42,450 nt of DNA from Streptomyces adelaidensis (GTDB taxonomy: Bacteria > Actinomycetota > Actinomycetes > Streptomycetales > Streptomycetaceae), in contig NZ_JAEMUX010000075.1 in the NCBI RefSeq assembly GCF_016598475.1, positions 1 through 42,450 on the forward strand, written 5' to 3'. Within the stretch, counting starts at the first letter, position 1, and every line of letters begins with the position of its first letter. Positions 16,842-25,799 of this stretch are shown one piece after another. The position numbers and the translations under genes were made by a program. The notes under the pieces are model-generated. The model saw only the letters and a list, made by a program, of their open reading frames with translations, searched no databases and was not told the DNA's origin.

Positions 16842-16880
16842 CTCCCCAGTCTCGGCTTCGCTCGACCGGGGGACCCCCAT
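16842..16880. repeat. Streptomyces CTCGGCTTCGCTCG-type intergenic element
   Basis: The stretch has CCCCAG, CTCGGCTTCGCTCGACCGGG and a GGGGGACCCCC palindrome in sequence. I recognise this order as a common intergenic element of Streptomyces chromosomes. There is only one copy in this window, so the call rests on general knowledge rather than on repetition seen here. Confidence 0.45.
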
Positions 16881-16928
16881 CGCCCCCTCTCGATCATGTC
16901 GAGGACGCCAAGTGTGGGAGGTAGGCCC

Positions 16929-18452
16929 GTGAGCAGCACACTCTTCCGGACGAAGAAGGTCGAGCAGTCCATCCTCGATACCGAGGAACCAGAACACGCG
17001 CTCAAGAAATCCTTGTCCGCGCTGGATCTGACGGTCTTCGGCGTCGGTGTCATCATCGGCACCGGCATCTTCGTCCTCACCGGCACGGTGGCCAAGAACA
17101 ACGCCGGTCCCGCCGTCGCCCTCGCCTTCGTCGTGGCCGGTGTCGTCTGCGCGCTCGCCGCCCTGTGCTACGCGGAGTTCGCGTCCACGGTCCCGGTCGC
17201 CGGATCCGCGTACACCTTCTCGTACGCCTCGCTCGGCGAACTGCCCGCCTGGATCATCGGCTGGGACCTGGTCCTCGAGTTCGCGCTCGGGACGGCGGTG
17301 GTGGCCGTCGGCTGGTCCGGGTACATCCATTCGCTGATGGACAACGCGGGCTGGGAGCTGCCGGCCGCGCTCGGTACGAGGGACGGGGCGGACGGGTTCG
17401 GCTTCGACATCCTCGCCGCCGCGCTGGTCCTGGTGCTCACCGCCGTCCTCGTGCTGGGCACGAAGCTCTCCGCGCGCGTCACCTCGATCGTCGTCGCCAT
17501 CAAGGTGACGGTCGTCCTCACCGTGATCGTCGCGGGCGCCTTCTTCAGCAAGGCCGACAACTACGACCCGTTCGTGCCGAGGGCGCAGGAGGTGCCGGCG
17601 GGCGACAGTCTCCAGTCGCCGCTGATCCAGCTGATGTTCGGCTGGGCGCCCTCCAACTTCGGTGTGATGGGCATCTTCACCGCCGCGTCCGTCGTCTTCT
17701 TCGCGTTCATCGGTTTCGACGTCGTCGCCACGGCCGCCGAGGAGACGAAGAACCCGCAGCGCGACATGCCCCGCGGCATCCTCGGCTCCCTGCTCATCTG
17801 CACCACCCTGTATGTGGCTGTGTCCATCGTGGTGACCGGCATGCAGAACTACACCGAGCTGTCCGTGACCGCGCCGCTCGCCGACGCCTTCAAGGCCACC
17901 GGGCACCCGTGGTTCGCGGGCTTCATCAGCTTCGGCGCCGCCGTCGGCCTGACGACGGTGTGCATGATCCTGCTGCTCGGCCAGACCCGGGTGTTCTTCG
18001 CGATGAGCCGCGACGGACTGCTGCCCCGCTTCTTCTCCCACGTCCACCCGCGGTTCAAGACCCCGCACCGGCCGACCATCCTGCTCGGTGTGATCATCGC
18101 GGTCCTCGCGGGGTTCACACCGCTGAGCGAGCTCGCCGAGCTGGTGAACATCGGCACCCTGTTCGCCTTCGTGGTCGTCGCGATCGGCGTGACCATCCTC
18201 CGCCGCACCCGCCCCGACCTGCACCGGGCGTTCCGCACCCCGTGGGTCCCGTTCGTCCCGATCCTCTCGGTGTGCGCCTCCCTGTGGCTGATGCTCAACC
18301 TGCCCACCGAGACCTGGCTCCGCTTCGCCTTCTGGATGGTCCTCGGCTTCTTCGTCTACTTCGCCTACGGCCGCTCGCACAGCCGGCTCGGACGCCACGA
18401 GGAGACCGGCGTGGACGAGGTCCTCAAGCCACCGGGCCGCGACGCCCCCTAG
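16929..18452 (+). CDS. APC-family amino acid permease
   Basis: A membrane transporter that imports or exchanges amino acids. The GTG at 16929 lies seven bases after GGGAGG (16916-16921) and gives 507 residues. It has about twelve membrane segments, the first with the family motif GVGVIIGTGIF (about 38-48). The conserved ETKNPQRDMPRGI segment in the middle and a 12-TM plus C-terminal tail layout resemble the cationic amino acid transporter (CAT/YfnA) branch. It follows dxs in the same direction but after a terminator, so it probably has its own promoter. It ends only 13 bases from the convergent NYN-like gene. The substrate cannot be told from sequence. Confidence 0.88.
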   Translation: MSSTLFRTKKVEQSILDTEEPEHALKKSLSALDLTVFGVGVIIGTGIFVLTGTVAKNNAGPAVALAFVVAGVVCALAALCYAEFASTVPVAGSAYTFSYASLGELPAWIIGWDLVLEFALGTAVVAVGWSGYIHSLMDNAGWELPAALGTRDGADGFGFDILAAALVLVLTAVLVLGTKLSARVTSIVVAIKVTVVLTVIVAGAFFSKADNYDPFVPRAQEVPAGDSLQSPLIQLMFGWAPSNFGVMGIFTAASVVFFAFIGFDVVATAAEETKNPQRDMPRGILGSLLICTTLYVAVSIVVTGMQNYTELSVTAPLADAFKATGHPWFAGFISFGAAVGLTTVCMILLLGQTRVFFAMSRDGLLPRFFSHVHPRFKTPHRPTILLGVIIAVLAGFTPLSELAELVNIGTLFAFVVVAIGVTILRRTRPDLHRAFRTPWVPFVPILSVCASLWLMLNLPTETWLRFAFWMVLGFFVYFAYGRSHSRLGRHEETGVDEVLKPPGRDAP

Positions 18453-18465
18453 CGTGCCCGCCGGC

Positions 18466-18834
18466 TCAGCGGTCCCCCCGCACCGTGCGCGGGCCGGCCA
18501 CCTCAGCGCCCAACTCTCCGACCCTGCGCCGTAGTTCACGGTCGGCGGTGACGACGAGGCAGGCGCGGTCGCGGCCCTCCTCGGCAACCAGTTCCACGAT
18601 GCGGTCGTCACCGCTGCGGGGGGCCGCGTCGACCCGTACGCCCGGCACCGCAGCCACGCCGCGGGCGGCGCCCTCGACGACCATGACGAGTTCGACCGGC
18701 TCGTCGCGGCCGGGCACCCCGTCCCGGGCGAGCCGGTCGCGCAGGCGCTCCGCAGCGCCCCGCCGGTCGCGCCACCAGCCGTCGGGGACGGAGCCGATGA
18801 CGTTGGCGGCGTCGATGATCACGAGTGTCGTCAC
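18466..18834 (-). CDS. NYN/PIN-like domain protein, predicted ribonuclease
   Basis: A 122-residue protein with a single PIN-like fold of the NYN type. Conserved acidic positions expected for a metal-dependent nuclease are visible: Asp8 in VIIDAANV, Asp76/Asp77 in SGDDRIV and Asp98 in VVTADREL. The fold starts at residue 1, with no extra domain and no signal peptide. The family is usually linked to RNA processing or decay, and the substrate here is unknown. It is monocistronic, convergent with the permease, and divergent from the beta-propeller gene with a 204-base gap. It carries no adjacent antitoxin-like gene, so a toxin role is not supported. Confidence 0.75.
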   Translation of the reverse strand: MTTLVIIDAANVIGSVPDGWWRDRRGAAERLRDRLARDGVPGRDEPVELVMVVEGAARGVAAVPGVRVDAAPRSGDDRIVELVAEEGRDRACLVVTADRELRRRVGELGAEVAGPRTVRGDR

Positions 18835-18961
18835 GGTGCTGCCTCCTGGGTCGTGCCGCGTCCCGTCCAGTGTCGCCGACCGGCCGCGACGGCCACGACC
18901 AGGCGCCCGGCGAGAGCGCGACCGGGCGACCGGGCCCGAGGGAACTGGTGAACGAGCGGCA

Positions 18962-18967
18962 TATGAT
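18962..18967 (+). promoter_or_regulatory. Possible -10 element of the beta-propeller gene
   Basis: TATGAT is one base from the TATAAT consensus and lies 71 bases before the ATG at 19039 within an AT-richer patch. A matching -35 at the correct distance is not obvious, so this is weak. Confidence 0.3.
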
Positions 18968-19038
18968 GTGCCGAGAATTCAAGGTCCCGTGTGCATGCAT
19001 GTCCATGACGCGGTGGATTTCGGAAGGGACGCCAGGCC

Positions 19039-20157
19039 ATGCGGAGAAGGTCGGCAGGTTCCACCGGCGCTGCCCGCCCGGCCGGGGCCACGGGGACGAC
19101 GGACCGCCGCCATCTCGCCTCGGGAGCGGCCCACGGCACTTGGCTCACCTCCGGCAAGGACGACCGGCTCAGTCTGTACGCGCCCACAGACGGCGGAGTG
19201 CTGCGCTGGACGGAGGCGCGTCCGGGCGGGACGGACTGGAGCGGGCCGCACTTCGTGGCCGTGGCCGGTCTGACCGACCTGACGGTGGTCCAGGGCGCCG
19301 ATCGATATGTCCATTTCCTCGGCCGCCGTGAGCGTACCGGCGCCGACGGGGCGAAGAGCGTGGACATCGTGCACGCCATCCAGTACCAGACGGGTCTCGC
19401 CGTCACCGACTGGCGCTCGCTGGGCAACCCGCACAAGGACCGCGAGCAGGGCCGGGATCTGAGCGCGCCGGTGGGTGCGATCGCCTCCGACGGAACCGTG
19501 CACGTCTTCGCGCGGAACGCCGACCACGCTCTGGCGTCGCGCCGCGAGGCGCCGAACGGCAAGTGGCGGGCCTGGGAGGATCTGGCCGGAAACGGCGTCG
19601 AGGGACTGCCCGCGCCGGTCGCCCTCGCCGACGGCCGGATCGAGGTCTGCGCCGCGGCGCGGACCGGAGTGCTGCTCTGGCGGCAGCCGGCGGTGGGCGG
19701 CGCCTTCGAGGCGCCGCGCGGGTTCTCGCTGCGGCCACAGCCCGGCACGGTCGCGGCTGTGGAGACAGGGCCGGACCGGGCCACGTTCTTCTGGACGGAC
19801 GCCGCCGAGGGCTCCGCCGCCGCCTGGCGGCCGGGCGGCTGGCCCACCGCGCTGGGGGCGTCGCCCGCCGAGAGGCCGTACGCGGCGCTGCGCACCTCGC
19901 TCGACGGCTACGACTGCGTGGTGCTCGCCTACCGGGGACAGGACGGCGCGGTCGTACTCGGCCTGGGCGGGACCGAGAACGAGGCCGACGGCTTCTGGTG
20001 GTACGCCCTGCCCGAACTCTGCCAGGGCGCTCCGGCGTTGACCCGGGACGGCCGGGGCCGCGTGGTCATGGCGCTGATCGATCCGGACGGCGTACCGCGG
20101 GTGGCCCGCCAGGACGAGACCTCGGGGCTGACCCTCGGGGAGTGGCAGCGGCTCTGA
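19039..20157 (+). CDS. Predicted beta-propeller protein of unknown function
   Basis: A 372-residue protein with repeated beta-strand units of about 45-50 residues, each with an aromatic near the end of the unit: LSLYAPTDGGVLRWTEA, VHVFARNADHALASRR, WRAWEDLAG, and so on. This is the pattern of PLL/fucolectin-like or sialidase-like propellers, which often bind sugars. After a low-complexity, Arg/Ala/Thr-rich N-terminus (about 1-28) the repeats fill the protein. There is no clear signal peptide, lipobox or membrane segment, which is unusual for a lectin-like protein. The start at 19039 follows AAGGGA by about ten bases. It is convergent with the LCP gene, 90 bases apart. No enzyme residues can be assigned. 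Confidence 0.6.
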   Translation: MRRRSAGSTGAARPAGATGTTDRRHLASGAAHGTWLTSGKDDRLSLYAPTDGGVLRWTEARPGGTDWSGPHFVAVAGLTDLTVVQGADRYVHFLGRRERTGADGAKSVDIVHAIQYQTGLAVTDWRSLGNPHKDREQGRDLSAPVGAIASDGTVHVFARNADHALASRREAPNGKWRAWEDLAGNGVEGLPAPVALADGRIEVCAAARTGVLLWRQPAVGGAFEAPRGFSLRPQPGTVAAVETGPDRATFFWTDAAEGSAAAWRPGGWPTALGASPAERPYAALRTSLDGYDCVVLAYRGQDGAVVLGLGGTENEADGFWWYALPELCQGAPALTRDGRGRVVMALIDPDGVPRVARQDETSGLTLGEWQRL

Positions 20158-20247
20158 GCCGGTCGTCGAGCCGCGCATGATCCGCGGGTCGGTGAGCCGG
20201 GGCCGCCGCCGGTTCGGGCAGGGGCCCCCAGATGCTCGACCTGTCGC

Positions 20248-21363
20248 TCAGCCCCCCGTGGCGGGCGACTTCTTGGCCGACTCGGGAATCGCCGAGTCCG
20301 TACGGATCGCCTTCCACAGGGTCGTCGCCTGCGGCTCCGCCGCGACCACCCGGTTGGGGTCCGTCTTGTCGTAGGCCACCGGAAGCATGATCGTCTCCAT
20401 GGTGGCCGGGTCGACGCCGTTCATGCTGCGGGCGAACGTGGCCAGTTGGCTCAGGGAGTCGAGCTCCGAGTCGGTCGTGAGCGACTCGGTGAGGCTGTTG
20501 GCGATCTTGTACGCCTTGGTGGGGCTGCCCAGCAGGTCCTGCTCCTGGATCTCGGAGAGCAGGGCGACCATGAACTGCTGCTGCAGGCCGATGCGGCCGA
20601 GGTCGCTGCCGTCGCCGACGCCGTGCCGGGTGCGGACGAAGGCGAGGGATTCGGTGCCGTCCAGCTTGTGGGTGCCCGCTTCCAGGTCGAGGCCGCTGGA
20701 CTCGTCCTCGATGGCCTTGTCGGTGGTGACCGTCACACCGCCGATCGCGTCGACGAGCCCCTTGAACCCGGCGAAGTCGATCTCCACGAAGTGATCCATC
20801 CGGACGCCGGACATCTGCTCCACGGTCTTGACGACACAGGCCGGACCGGCGAGCGAGTAGACGGAGTTGAACATCACGCGCTTCGCCGAGGCGAGCGTGG
20901 AGCCGTCGGACTTGGTGCACTCGGGGCGGGTCACCAGTGTGTCGCGGGGGATGCTGACGGCGACGGCCTTCGTGCGGCCCTCGGGTATGTGCATCACCAG
21001 GGCGGTGTCGGAGCGCGCTCCCGAGACGTTGCCCGTGCCCAGCGACGCGTTGTCGCCCGAGCGGGAGTCGGAGCCCAGCACGAGGATGTTCTGGCCCGAG
21101 GTGGGAAGTTTCTCCGGCCGGTCGTCACCGATGGCCTTGTCCAGGTCGACGCCCTCGATGTTGCCGTCGAGGCTGCTGTAGAGCCAGTAGCCGGTACCTC
21201 CCGCGCCCAGCAGCACAACCGCGAGGACCAGCAGCACTATTCGGCCCCACCGGCGCTTGCCGCGCTCCCGCCGCCGGCGTCGGCCGGCGCCCCCGGACTG
21301 ACCTCGGCCGCCGGGAGCGGCTCGCCGGGCACGCCGCGGCTCGGTGGTCGCGCTGTGCGTCAT
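20248..21363 (-). CDS. LCP (LytR-CpsA-Psr) family wall-polymer ligase
   Basis: Members of this family transfer lipid-linked glycopolymers such as teichoic acids to peptidoglycan on the outer face of the membrane. The 371-residue protein has an Arg-rich cytoplasmic tail, one membrane anchor (about 40-62, VLLVLAVVLLGAGGTGYWLY type) and an extracellular LCP domain. Visible motifs are ILVLGSDSRSG, the Arg-Asp of VSIPRDTLV, and the Arg cluster VRTRHGVGDGSDLGRIGLQQ that binds the pyrophosphate. It is divergent from the GT2-TagF fusion gene across 376 bases, which fits a shared role in wall-polymer assembly. TATAGT on the minus strand at 21461-21466 is a possible -10. Confidence 0.9.
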   Translation of the reverse strand: MTHSATTEPRRARRAAPGGRGQSGGAGRRRRRERGKRRWGRIVLLVLAVVLLGAGGTGYWLYSSLDGNIEGVDLDKAIGDDRPEKLPTSGQNILVLGSDSRSGDNASLGTGNVSGARSDTALVMHIPEGRTKAVAVSIPRDTLVTRPECTKSDGSTLASAKRVMFNSVYSLAGPACVVKTVEQMSGVRMDHFVEIDFAGFKGLVDAIGGVTVTTDKAIEDESSGLDLEAGTHKLDGTESLAFVRTRHGVGDGSDLGRIGLQQQFMVALLSEIQEQDLLGSPTKAYKIANSLTESLTTDSELDSLSQLATFARSMNGVDPATMETIMLPVAYDKTDPNRVVAAEPQATTLWKAIRTDSAIPESAKKSPATGG

Positions 21364-21739
21364 GGTGTTCGGTCCCTCTCCTCACGGGCTCCGCGCAGCG
21401 GAGTGATGGGGCCCGGGTGGGGGGAGGCCGGCCCACCGATGTCTTCCGTCCAGTGGCGCAACTATAGGCATGGGTCAAAGAAGCGCGAACTGTAGCCCAA
21501 GAACGCGATTAACAACACATTACGAGCACTTGACCACCCTTAAGGTGGACATAAGATGTGGTGATCCTGTGGTGTGTGTATCGGACATTCTTTGGAGTGG
21601 CGAACGATGTCACGGGGTTGGCGGTGCTCGGAGGCAAGGGGGCCTGGGCCGGGCGATGCCGCGCAGATACGGGGTGTCCGGAGGAACCTGGCCGGTTTGT
21701 CCGGATAGGTGAAATGTCAGGGTGGGAGCGGGGGGCTTG
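21364..21739. promoter_or_regulatory. Divergent promoter region of the wall-polymer genes
   Basis: A 376-base gap. On the plus strand TTGACC (21530-21535) and TAAGAT (21552-21557), 16 bases apart, look like a promoter. Its spacer contains the near-palindrome CCACCCTTAAGGTGG (21534-21548), a candidate operator. On the minus strand TATAGT (21461-21466) could serve the LCP gene. The following 180 bases before the GT2-TagF start hold no gene, but GTCCGGA is repeated at 21677-21683 and 21699-21705. The long leader suggests post-transcriptional control, not proven. Confidence 0.45.
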
Positions 21740-24700
21740 GTGGAACGGCCGCGTCTGAGTGTTGTCGTGCCATTTCAGGATGTCGAGGTCTACCTGGCCG
21801 AGTGTCTGGAATCGATCGCGCGCCAGTCCTTCGGTGACTTCGAGGTGATATTGGTCGACGACGGGTCGACCGACAGGTCCCCCGAGATCGCGGCGGAGTT
21901 CTGCGCCAGGGACCGACGTTTTCGGGTGATCCGTCAGGAATCGTACGGACCCGGGCATGCCAGGAATGTCGGCATCCGCGCCATGCATCCCGAAGGTGAG
22001 TTCCTCGCCTTCGTCGACGGCGACGACGTCATTCCCGAGTACGCCTACGAGCTGCTGGTCCGCACCCTGGAGGAGTCCGGTTCGGACTTCGTCTCGGGCA
22101 ACGTGCAGATGATGAACTCCTCCAAGAAGTGGCAGTCCCCGCTGCACAAGAGCCCGATGCAGAAGAACCGCCGCGGTACGCACATCACCAAGTTCGAGGC
22201 GCTCATCTACGACCGCACCGTCTGGAACAAGCTGTTCCGGCGGTCCTTCTGGGACTACCACTACATCCAGTTCCCCGAAGGCGTCCTCTACGAGGACTCG
22301 TGGGTCAACATGTTCGCCCACTTCCGTGCCGACAAGGTCGACGTCATCACGGACATCGTCTACTTCTGGCGGCGCCGCGAGGGCGGGGCGGCCCCCTCGA
22401 TCACCCAGCGGCACACCGAGCTCTCCAATCTCCGGGACCGGGTCGCCGCCGTGCGGTCGGTGAGCCGCTTCCTCGGCGAACGCCGTTCCCGTACGTACGT
22501 CGAGAGCAAGCGCAAGTACGACCTCGCCTGTCTGAAGTCCGACCTGCTGCTCCATCTGAAGGTGCTGCCGGACGCGGACGAGGAGTACCAGGACGCCTTC
22601 ATGGACTGGGCCAACGAGTTCCTGGACGAGGCCGACCCCGACATCATCGACGAACTCCCGGCGGACTCCCGCGTCAAGTGGCTCCTCGTGCGTGAGGGCC
22701 GCATGGACGAGCTGCTCGACGTCATCGAGTTCGAGCGCAAGGGCGGCCCGATGCCGGTCCAGCGCCGCTTTCGCCGCTACCTCAAGTACCCCTACCTCGG
22801 CGACCGAGGAGTGGGTCTCGACAAGAAGGCCTACCGGCTCGACAAGGAGTTCTCGCTCCACGGCTCGCTCACCGGTGCGCGCTGGCACACCGCCGACATG
22901 CTCACCCTCACCGGCAGCGCGTACGTGCGCTTCATCAACGTGCACCGACGCCACATGTCGACCAAGGCCATCGCCCTGCGGAACAAGAAGCAGGGCCGGA
23001 TGCTGCTCACCACGGCGAAGACCACCTACGCCCCGCAGGCCACCGAGCAGTCCAACCAGAATCGTTACTGCTACGACTGGGCCGGTTTCGAGTGCCGTAT
23101 CGACATCACCCGCCTCAAGCACAAGGGGCAGTGGGCCGAGGGGACCTGGGACGTGGCCGCCGGCGTCTTCAGCCGGGGGCTGTTCCGCTACCGGGGCATC
23201 GACCGGGGCGGCTCCGGCAGTGCGGCCAACCCGCCGTACCGTTATGTCGACAAGAACACCCGCGTCCTGCCGCTGTTCCTGCAGGGCAAGCTGAAGCTAC
23301 GCGTGGAGACCGTCCGCTGCCGGATCACCGGGCACCGCGTCGTCGGCGAGACACTGGAGCTGCGCGGCGTCTACCTGGGGCCGAAGGAGCCCGAGTGGGG
23401 CAAGCTGCGCGTCGCCAGCATGAACGGGGCGGGACGGCACGATTCGTGGGTCCGCTTCACCCCCGGCGGTGAAGGGTGGTGGACCTTCACCACCCGGATC
23501 CCGCTGCGTGAGCTGGTACCCGGCTTCCGCGCCGAGGCCAAGTCCGGCGCGGAGATCCCGAAGTCCTGGAGCATGGGCAGCAACGGCTGGCGGACCACCT
23601 TCCACGTCGAGGGTCGCAAGACGGCGATCTATCCCGTCATGGCGGAGGACACCCAGGACGGCCACTACCGCGTGCCCGCCGCACTGCAGACCAGCGAGGG
23701 CGACCGCCAGGTCGTCGTGCACCGCAACGGCTCCGGCTACCTCGTGCTCTTCGAGCGCGCGACCCTGCCCACCGCGACCCGCTTCGCCTGGCAGGAGGAC
23801 GGCTCGCTGGAGATCCAGGGCCGGTACGTGGCCGCCGATCAGCTCTCGGCGGCGGAGTACCGCGCCGCTCACCTCGTGGTGCGCTCTCGCGCGCACGGTG
23901 CCGAACGCGACGTGCCCCTGGCCTGGGACCGGGACCAGTTCCGCTGTGTACTGACCCCGGCCGCCATGCGGACGCTCGCCGGCGATGTGCCGCTCGCGGC
24001 CGGCCGCTGGGACTTCTTCCTCCGCCGCCAGGACCTCTCCGCGGTCACCCGCGAGGAAACGCTCGAAGACCTCATGGTCAAGATCGAACAAGACCTCATC
24101 CCCGCGTTCCCGCAGGACTACGAGGAGAACGAGCGCCGTTACGAGCTCCAGGCAGAGGCGTACGACCGCCTCTCGCTGCTCGTCCACTCCGCCATGCCGG
24201 ATCACGCCCGCGGCCCGTACCGCCAGAAGATCCTGCGCACCAAGGCCTACCCCGCCGCCCGCCGCAAGCCGGTCCGTCCCGCGATCCTCTTCGACGCGTT
24301 CAAGGGCACCCAGTACTCCGACAGTCCGCGCGCCCTGCACGAGGAGCTGGTGCGGCGCGGCGTCGACCTCGAACACCTGTGGGTCGTGCGCGACGACCAG
24401 GTCGACGTGCCCGAGACGGCCACACCGGTGCGGATGTGGTCGCCGCAGTGGTACGACGCGCTGGCCAGGAGCGGGTACGTCGTCGCCAACAACCACCTTC
24501 CCGACTGGTTCGAGAAGCGGGACGGCCAGGTCGTCGTCCAGACCTGGCACGGCACTCCGCTGAAGAAGATCGGCCACGACATCGAGGCCATCCACTTCGC
24601 CGACCAGCGCTATCTGGAGCGGGTCGAGAAGGAGGTGCAGAACTGGGACATGCTCGTCTCGCCCAACAGCTTCTCCACCCCGATCCTCCAGCGTGCCTTC

Positions 24701-25588
24701 GGTTTCCCGGGCGAGATGGTGGAATGCGGCTATCCGCGCAACGACATCCTGCGAAGACCCGGCATGGAGCAGCGCGAGCGGGAGATCCGCCGCCGTATCG
24801 GCCTGCCCGAGGGCAAGCGCGTCGTCCTGTACGCCCCGACCTGGCGCGACGACCAGTTCTACTCACCGGGCAAGTACAAGTTCGACTTCCGCATCGACCT
24901 GGAGGACGCGCGCGCCCGCCTGGGCGCCGACCACGTGCTCATGGTGCGCCGCCACCCGAACGTGGTGGACCCGGTGCCGGGGGCGGGCGACGGCTTCGTG
25001 TACGACGTCTCCGACTACCCGGACATGGCCGACCTGTCCCTGATCACCGACGTGATGATCACGGACTACTCGTCCCTCATGTTCGACTACGTCAACACCG
25101 GCCGCCCGATCCTCTTCTTCACCTACGACCTGGACCACTACCGCGACACGCTGCGCGGCTTCTACTTCGACTTCGAGCAGAGCGCGCCCGGCCCGCTGGT
25201 GTACAGCTCGGAGCAACTGGTCACCGCGATAAGTGAGATCGACCGGATCCAGGAGCTCTACACCGAGCGCTACCGGTGGTTCCAGGGCGAGTTCTGCGAC
25301 CTCGACGACGGCTACGCCTCCGCACGCCTCGCCGACCGGCTCCTGATCGCGGGCGGCGACCTGGCACAGCAGGACGCGAAGGCCCCGGCCGTCGGCACGG
25401 TCGACACCCGGCACACGGGCCGCCCGCTCACACCGATCCAGCAGCGGAACACCCACAACTGGTTCGCGCCGCCAGGACAGGCACAGCCGATGGACTCGAT
25501 GCCCGCGCAATCCCATCCGGAGCAGCAGCAGCGGCCGGTCCGCTCGCTGAACGACGGCCGGGTCTACGAGGGTGTGATCGTCCGATGA
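21740..25588 (+). CDS. GT2 glycosyltransferase fused to TagF-like polyol-phosphate polymerase
   Basis: A cytoplasmic-face enzyme expected to build a teichoic-acid-like polymer from nucleotide-activated glycerol or ribitol phosphate and sugar. About 1282 residues. Residues about 1-230 form a GT-A family 2 domain (LSVVVPF, VDDGSTDRS, metal-binding FVDGDD). A helical segment follows, then beta-sandwich regions (about 380-760). Residues about 830-1210 match CDP-glycerol glycerophosphotransferase (PF04464). Its two catalytic His contexts are NNHLPDWFEKR and QTWHGTPLKKIG, with further motifs RRHPN and DVMITDYSSLMFDY. The Gln/Pro-rich tail is disordered. The start is uncertain: TTG 21737 or GTG 21740 follow GGGAG (21724-21728) by 8 or 11 bases, and GTG 21722 is also open. 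The Asp2-like gene downstream probably shares the transcript. Confidence 0.88.
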   Translation: MERPRLSVVVPFQDVEVYLAECLESIARQSFGDFEVILVDDGSTDRSPEIAAEFCARDRRFRVIRQESYGPGHARNVGIRAMHPEGEFLAFVDGDDVIPEYAYELLVRTLEESGSDFVSGNVQMMNSSKKWQSPLHKSPMQKNRRGTHITKFEALIYDRTVWNKLFRRSFWDYHYIQFPEGVLYEDSWVNMFAHFRADKVDVITDIVYFWRRREGGAAPSITQRHTELSNLRDRVAAVRSVSRFLGERRSRTYVESKRKYDLACLKSDLLLHLKVLPDADEEYQDAFMDWANEFLDEADPDIIDELPADSRVKWLLVREGRMDELLDVIEFERKGGPMPVQRRFRRYLKYPYLGDRGVGLDKKAYRLDKEFSLHGSLTGARWHTADMLTLTGSAYVRFINVHRRHMSTKAIALRNKKQGRMLLTTAKTTYAPQATEQSNQNRYCYDWAGFECRIDITRLKHKGQWAEGTWDVAAGVFSRGLFRYRGIDRGGSGSAANPPYRYVDKNTRVLPLFLQGKLKLRVETVRCRITGHRVVGETLELRGVYLGPKEPEWGKLRVASMNGAGRHDSWVRFTPGGEGWWTFTTRIPLRELVPGFRAEAKSGAEIPKSWSMGSNGWRTTFHVEGRKTAIYPVMAEDTQDGHYRVPAALQTSEGDRQVVVHRNGSGYLVLFERATLPTATRFAWQEDGSLEIQGRYVAADQLSAAEYRAAHLVVRSRAHGAERDVPLAWDRDQFRCVLTPAAMRTLAGDVPLAAGRWDFFLRRQDLSAVTREETLEDLMVKIEQDLIPAFPQDYEENERRYELQAEAYDRLSLLVHSAMPDHARGPYRQKILRTKAYPAARRKPVRPAILFDAFKGTQYSDSPRALHEELVRRGVDLEHLWVVRDDQVDVPETATPVRMWSPQWYDALARSGYVVANNHLPDWFEKRDGQVVVQTWHGTPLKKIGHDIEAIHFADQRYLERVEKEVQNWDMLVSPNSFSTPILQRAFGFPGEMVECGYPRNDILRRPGMEQREREIRRRIGLPEGKRVVLYAPTWRDDQFYSPGKYKFDFRIDLEDARARLGADHVLMVRRHPNVVDPVPGAGDGFVYDVSDYPDMADLSLITDVMITDYSSLMFDYVNTGRPILFFTYDLDHYRDTLRGFYFDFEQSAPGPLVYSSEQLVTAISEIDRIQELYTERYRWFQGEFCDLDDGYASARLADRLLIAGGDLAQQDAKAPAVGTVDTRHTGRPLTPIQQRNTHNWFAPPGQAQPMDSMPAQSHPEQQQRPVRSLNDGRVYEGVIVR

Positions 25589-25604
25589 CGGTGAACCTGG
25601 ATCC

Positions 25605-25784
25605 ATGAGCAGGTGGACGACCCCGCCCGAGGCGCTCGACGCGAACACCGCCCCGCACAGGTGGATCGAGCGCCTCGTCGGCGTTCCCTCGGCCGGGGAC
25701 GCCGTCGGGGCCATCGCCACGAACGCGCCGGCCGAGGCGGCACTGACCGGTCACCGAGCTCGCCCGACTTCGAAGCACCTCTGA
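25605..25784 (+). CDS. Possible 59-residue ORF
   Basis: An ATG-started frame of 59 codons fills the gap between the GT2-TagF gene and the hydrolase gene. Third positions are strongly G/C for the first 45 codons and less so near the end. No clear ribosome site precedes it (only CCTGGATCC), no domain or signal is recognisable, and it contains Trp residues in MSRWTTPPEALD and APHRWIERLVG. It could be a real small protein of the operon or chance open DNA in a high-GC spacer. Confidence 0.3.
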   Translation: MSRWTTPPEALDANTAPHRWIERLVGVPSAGDAVGAIATNAPAEAALTGHRARPTSKHL

Positions 25785-25799
25785 GAGTGGAGTCCGTAC

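Noticed and set aside
14937..18611. A 1224-codon open frame on the minus strand across dxs and the permease
   Set aside because: It runs antisense through two clear genes and has no domain-like content; long antisense frames are common at this GC content.
18466..18834. NYN/PIN-like gene as the toxin of a toxin-antitoxin pair
   Set aside because: No small antitoxin gene overlaps or adjoins it; the neighbours are convergent or divergent.
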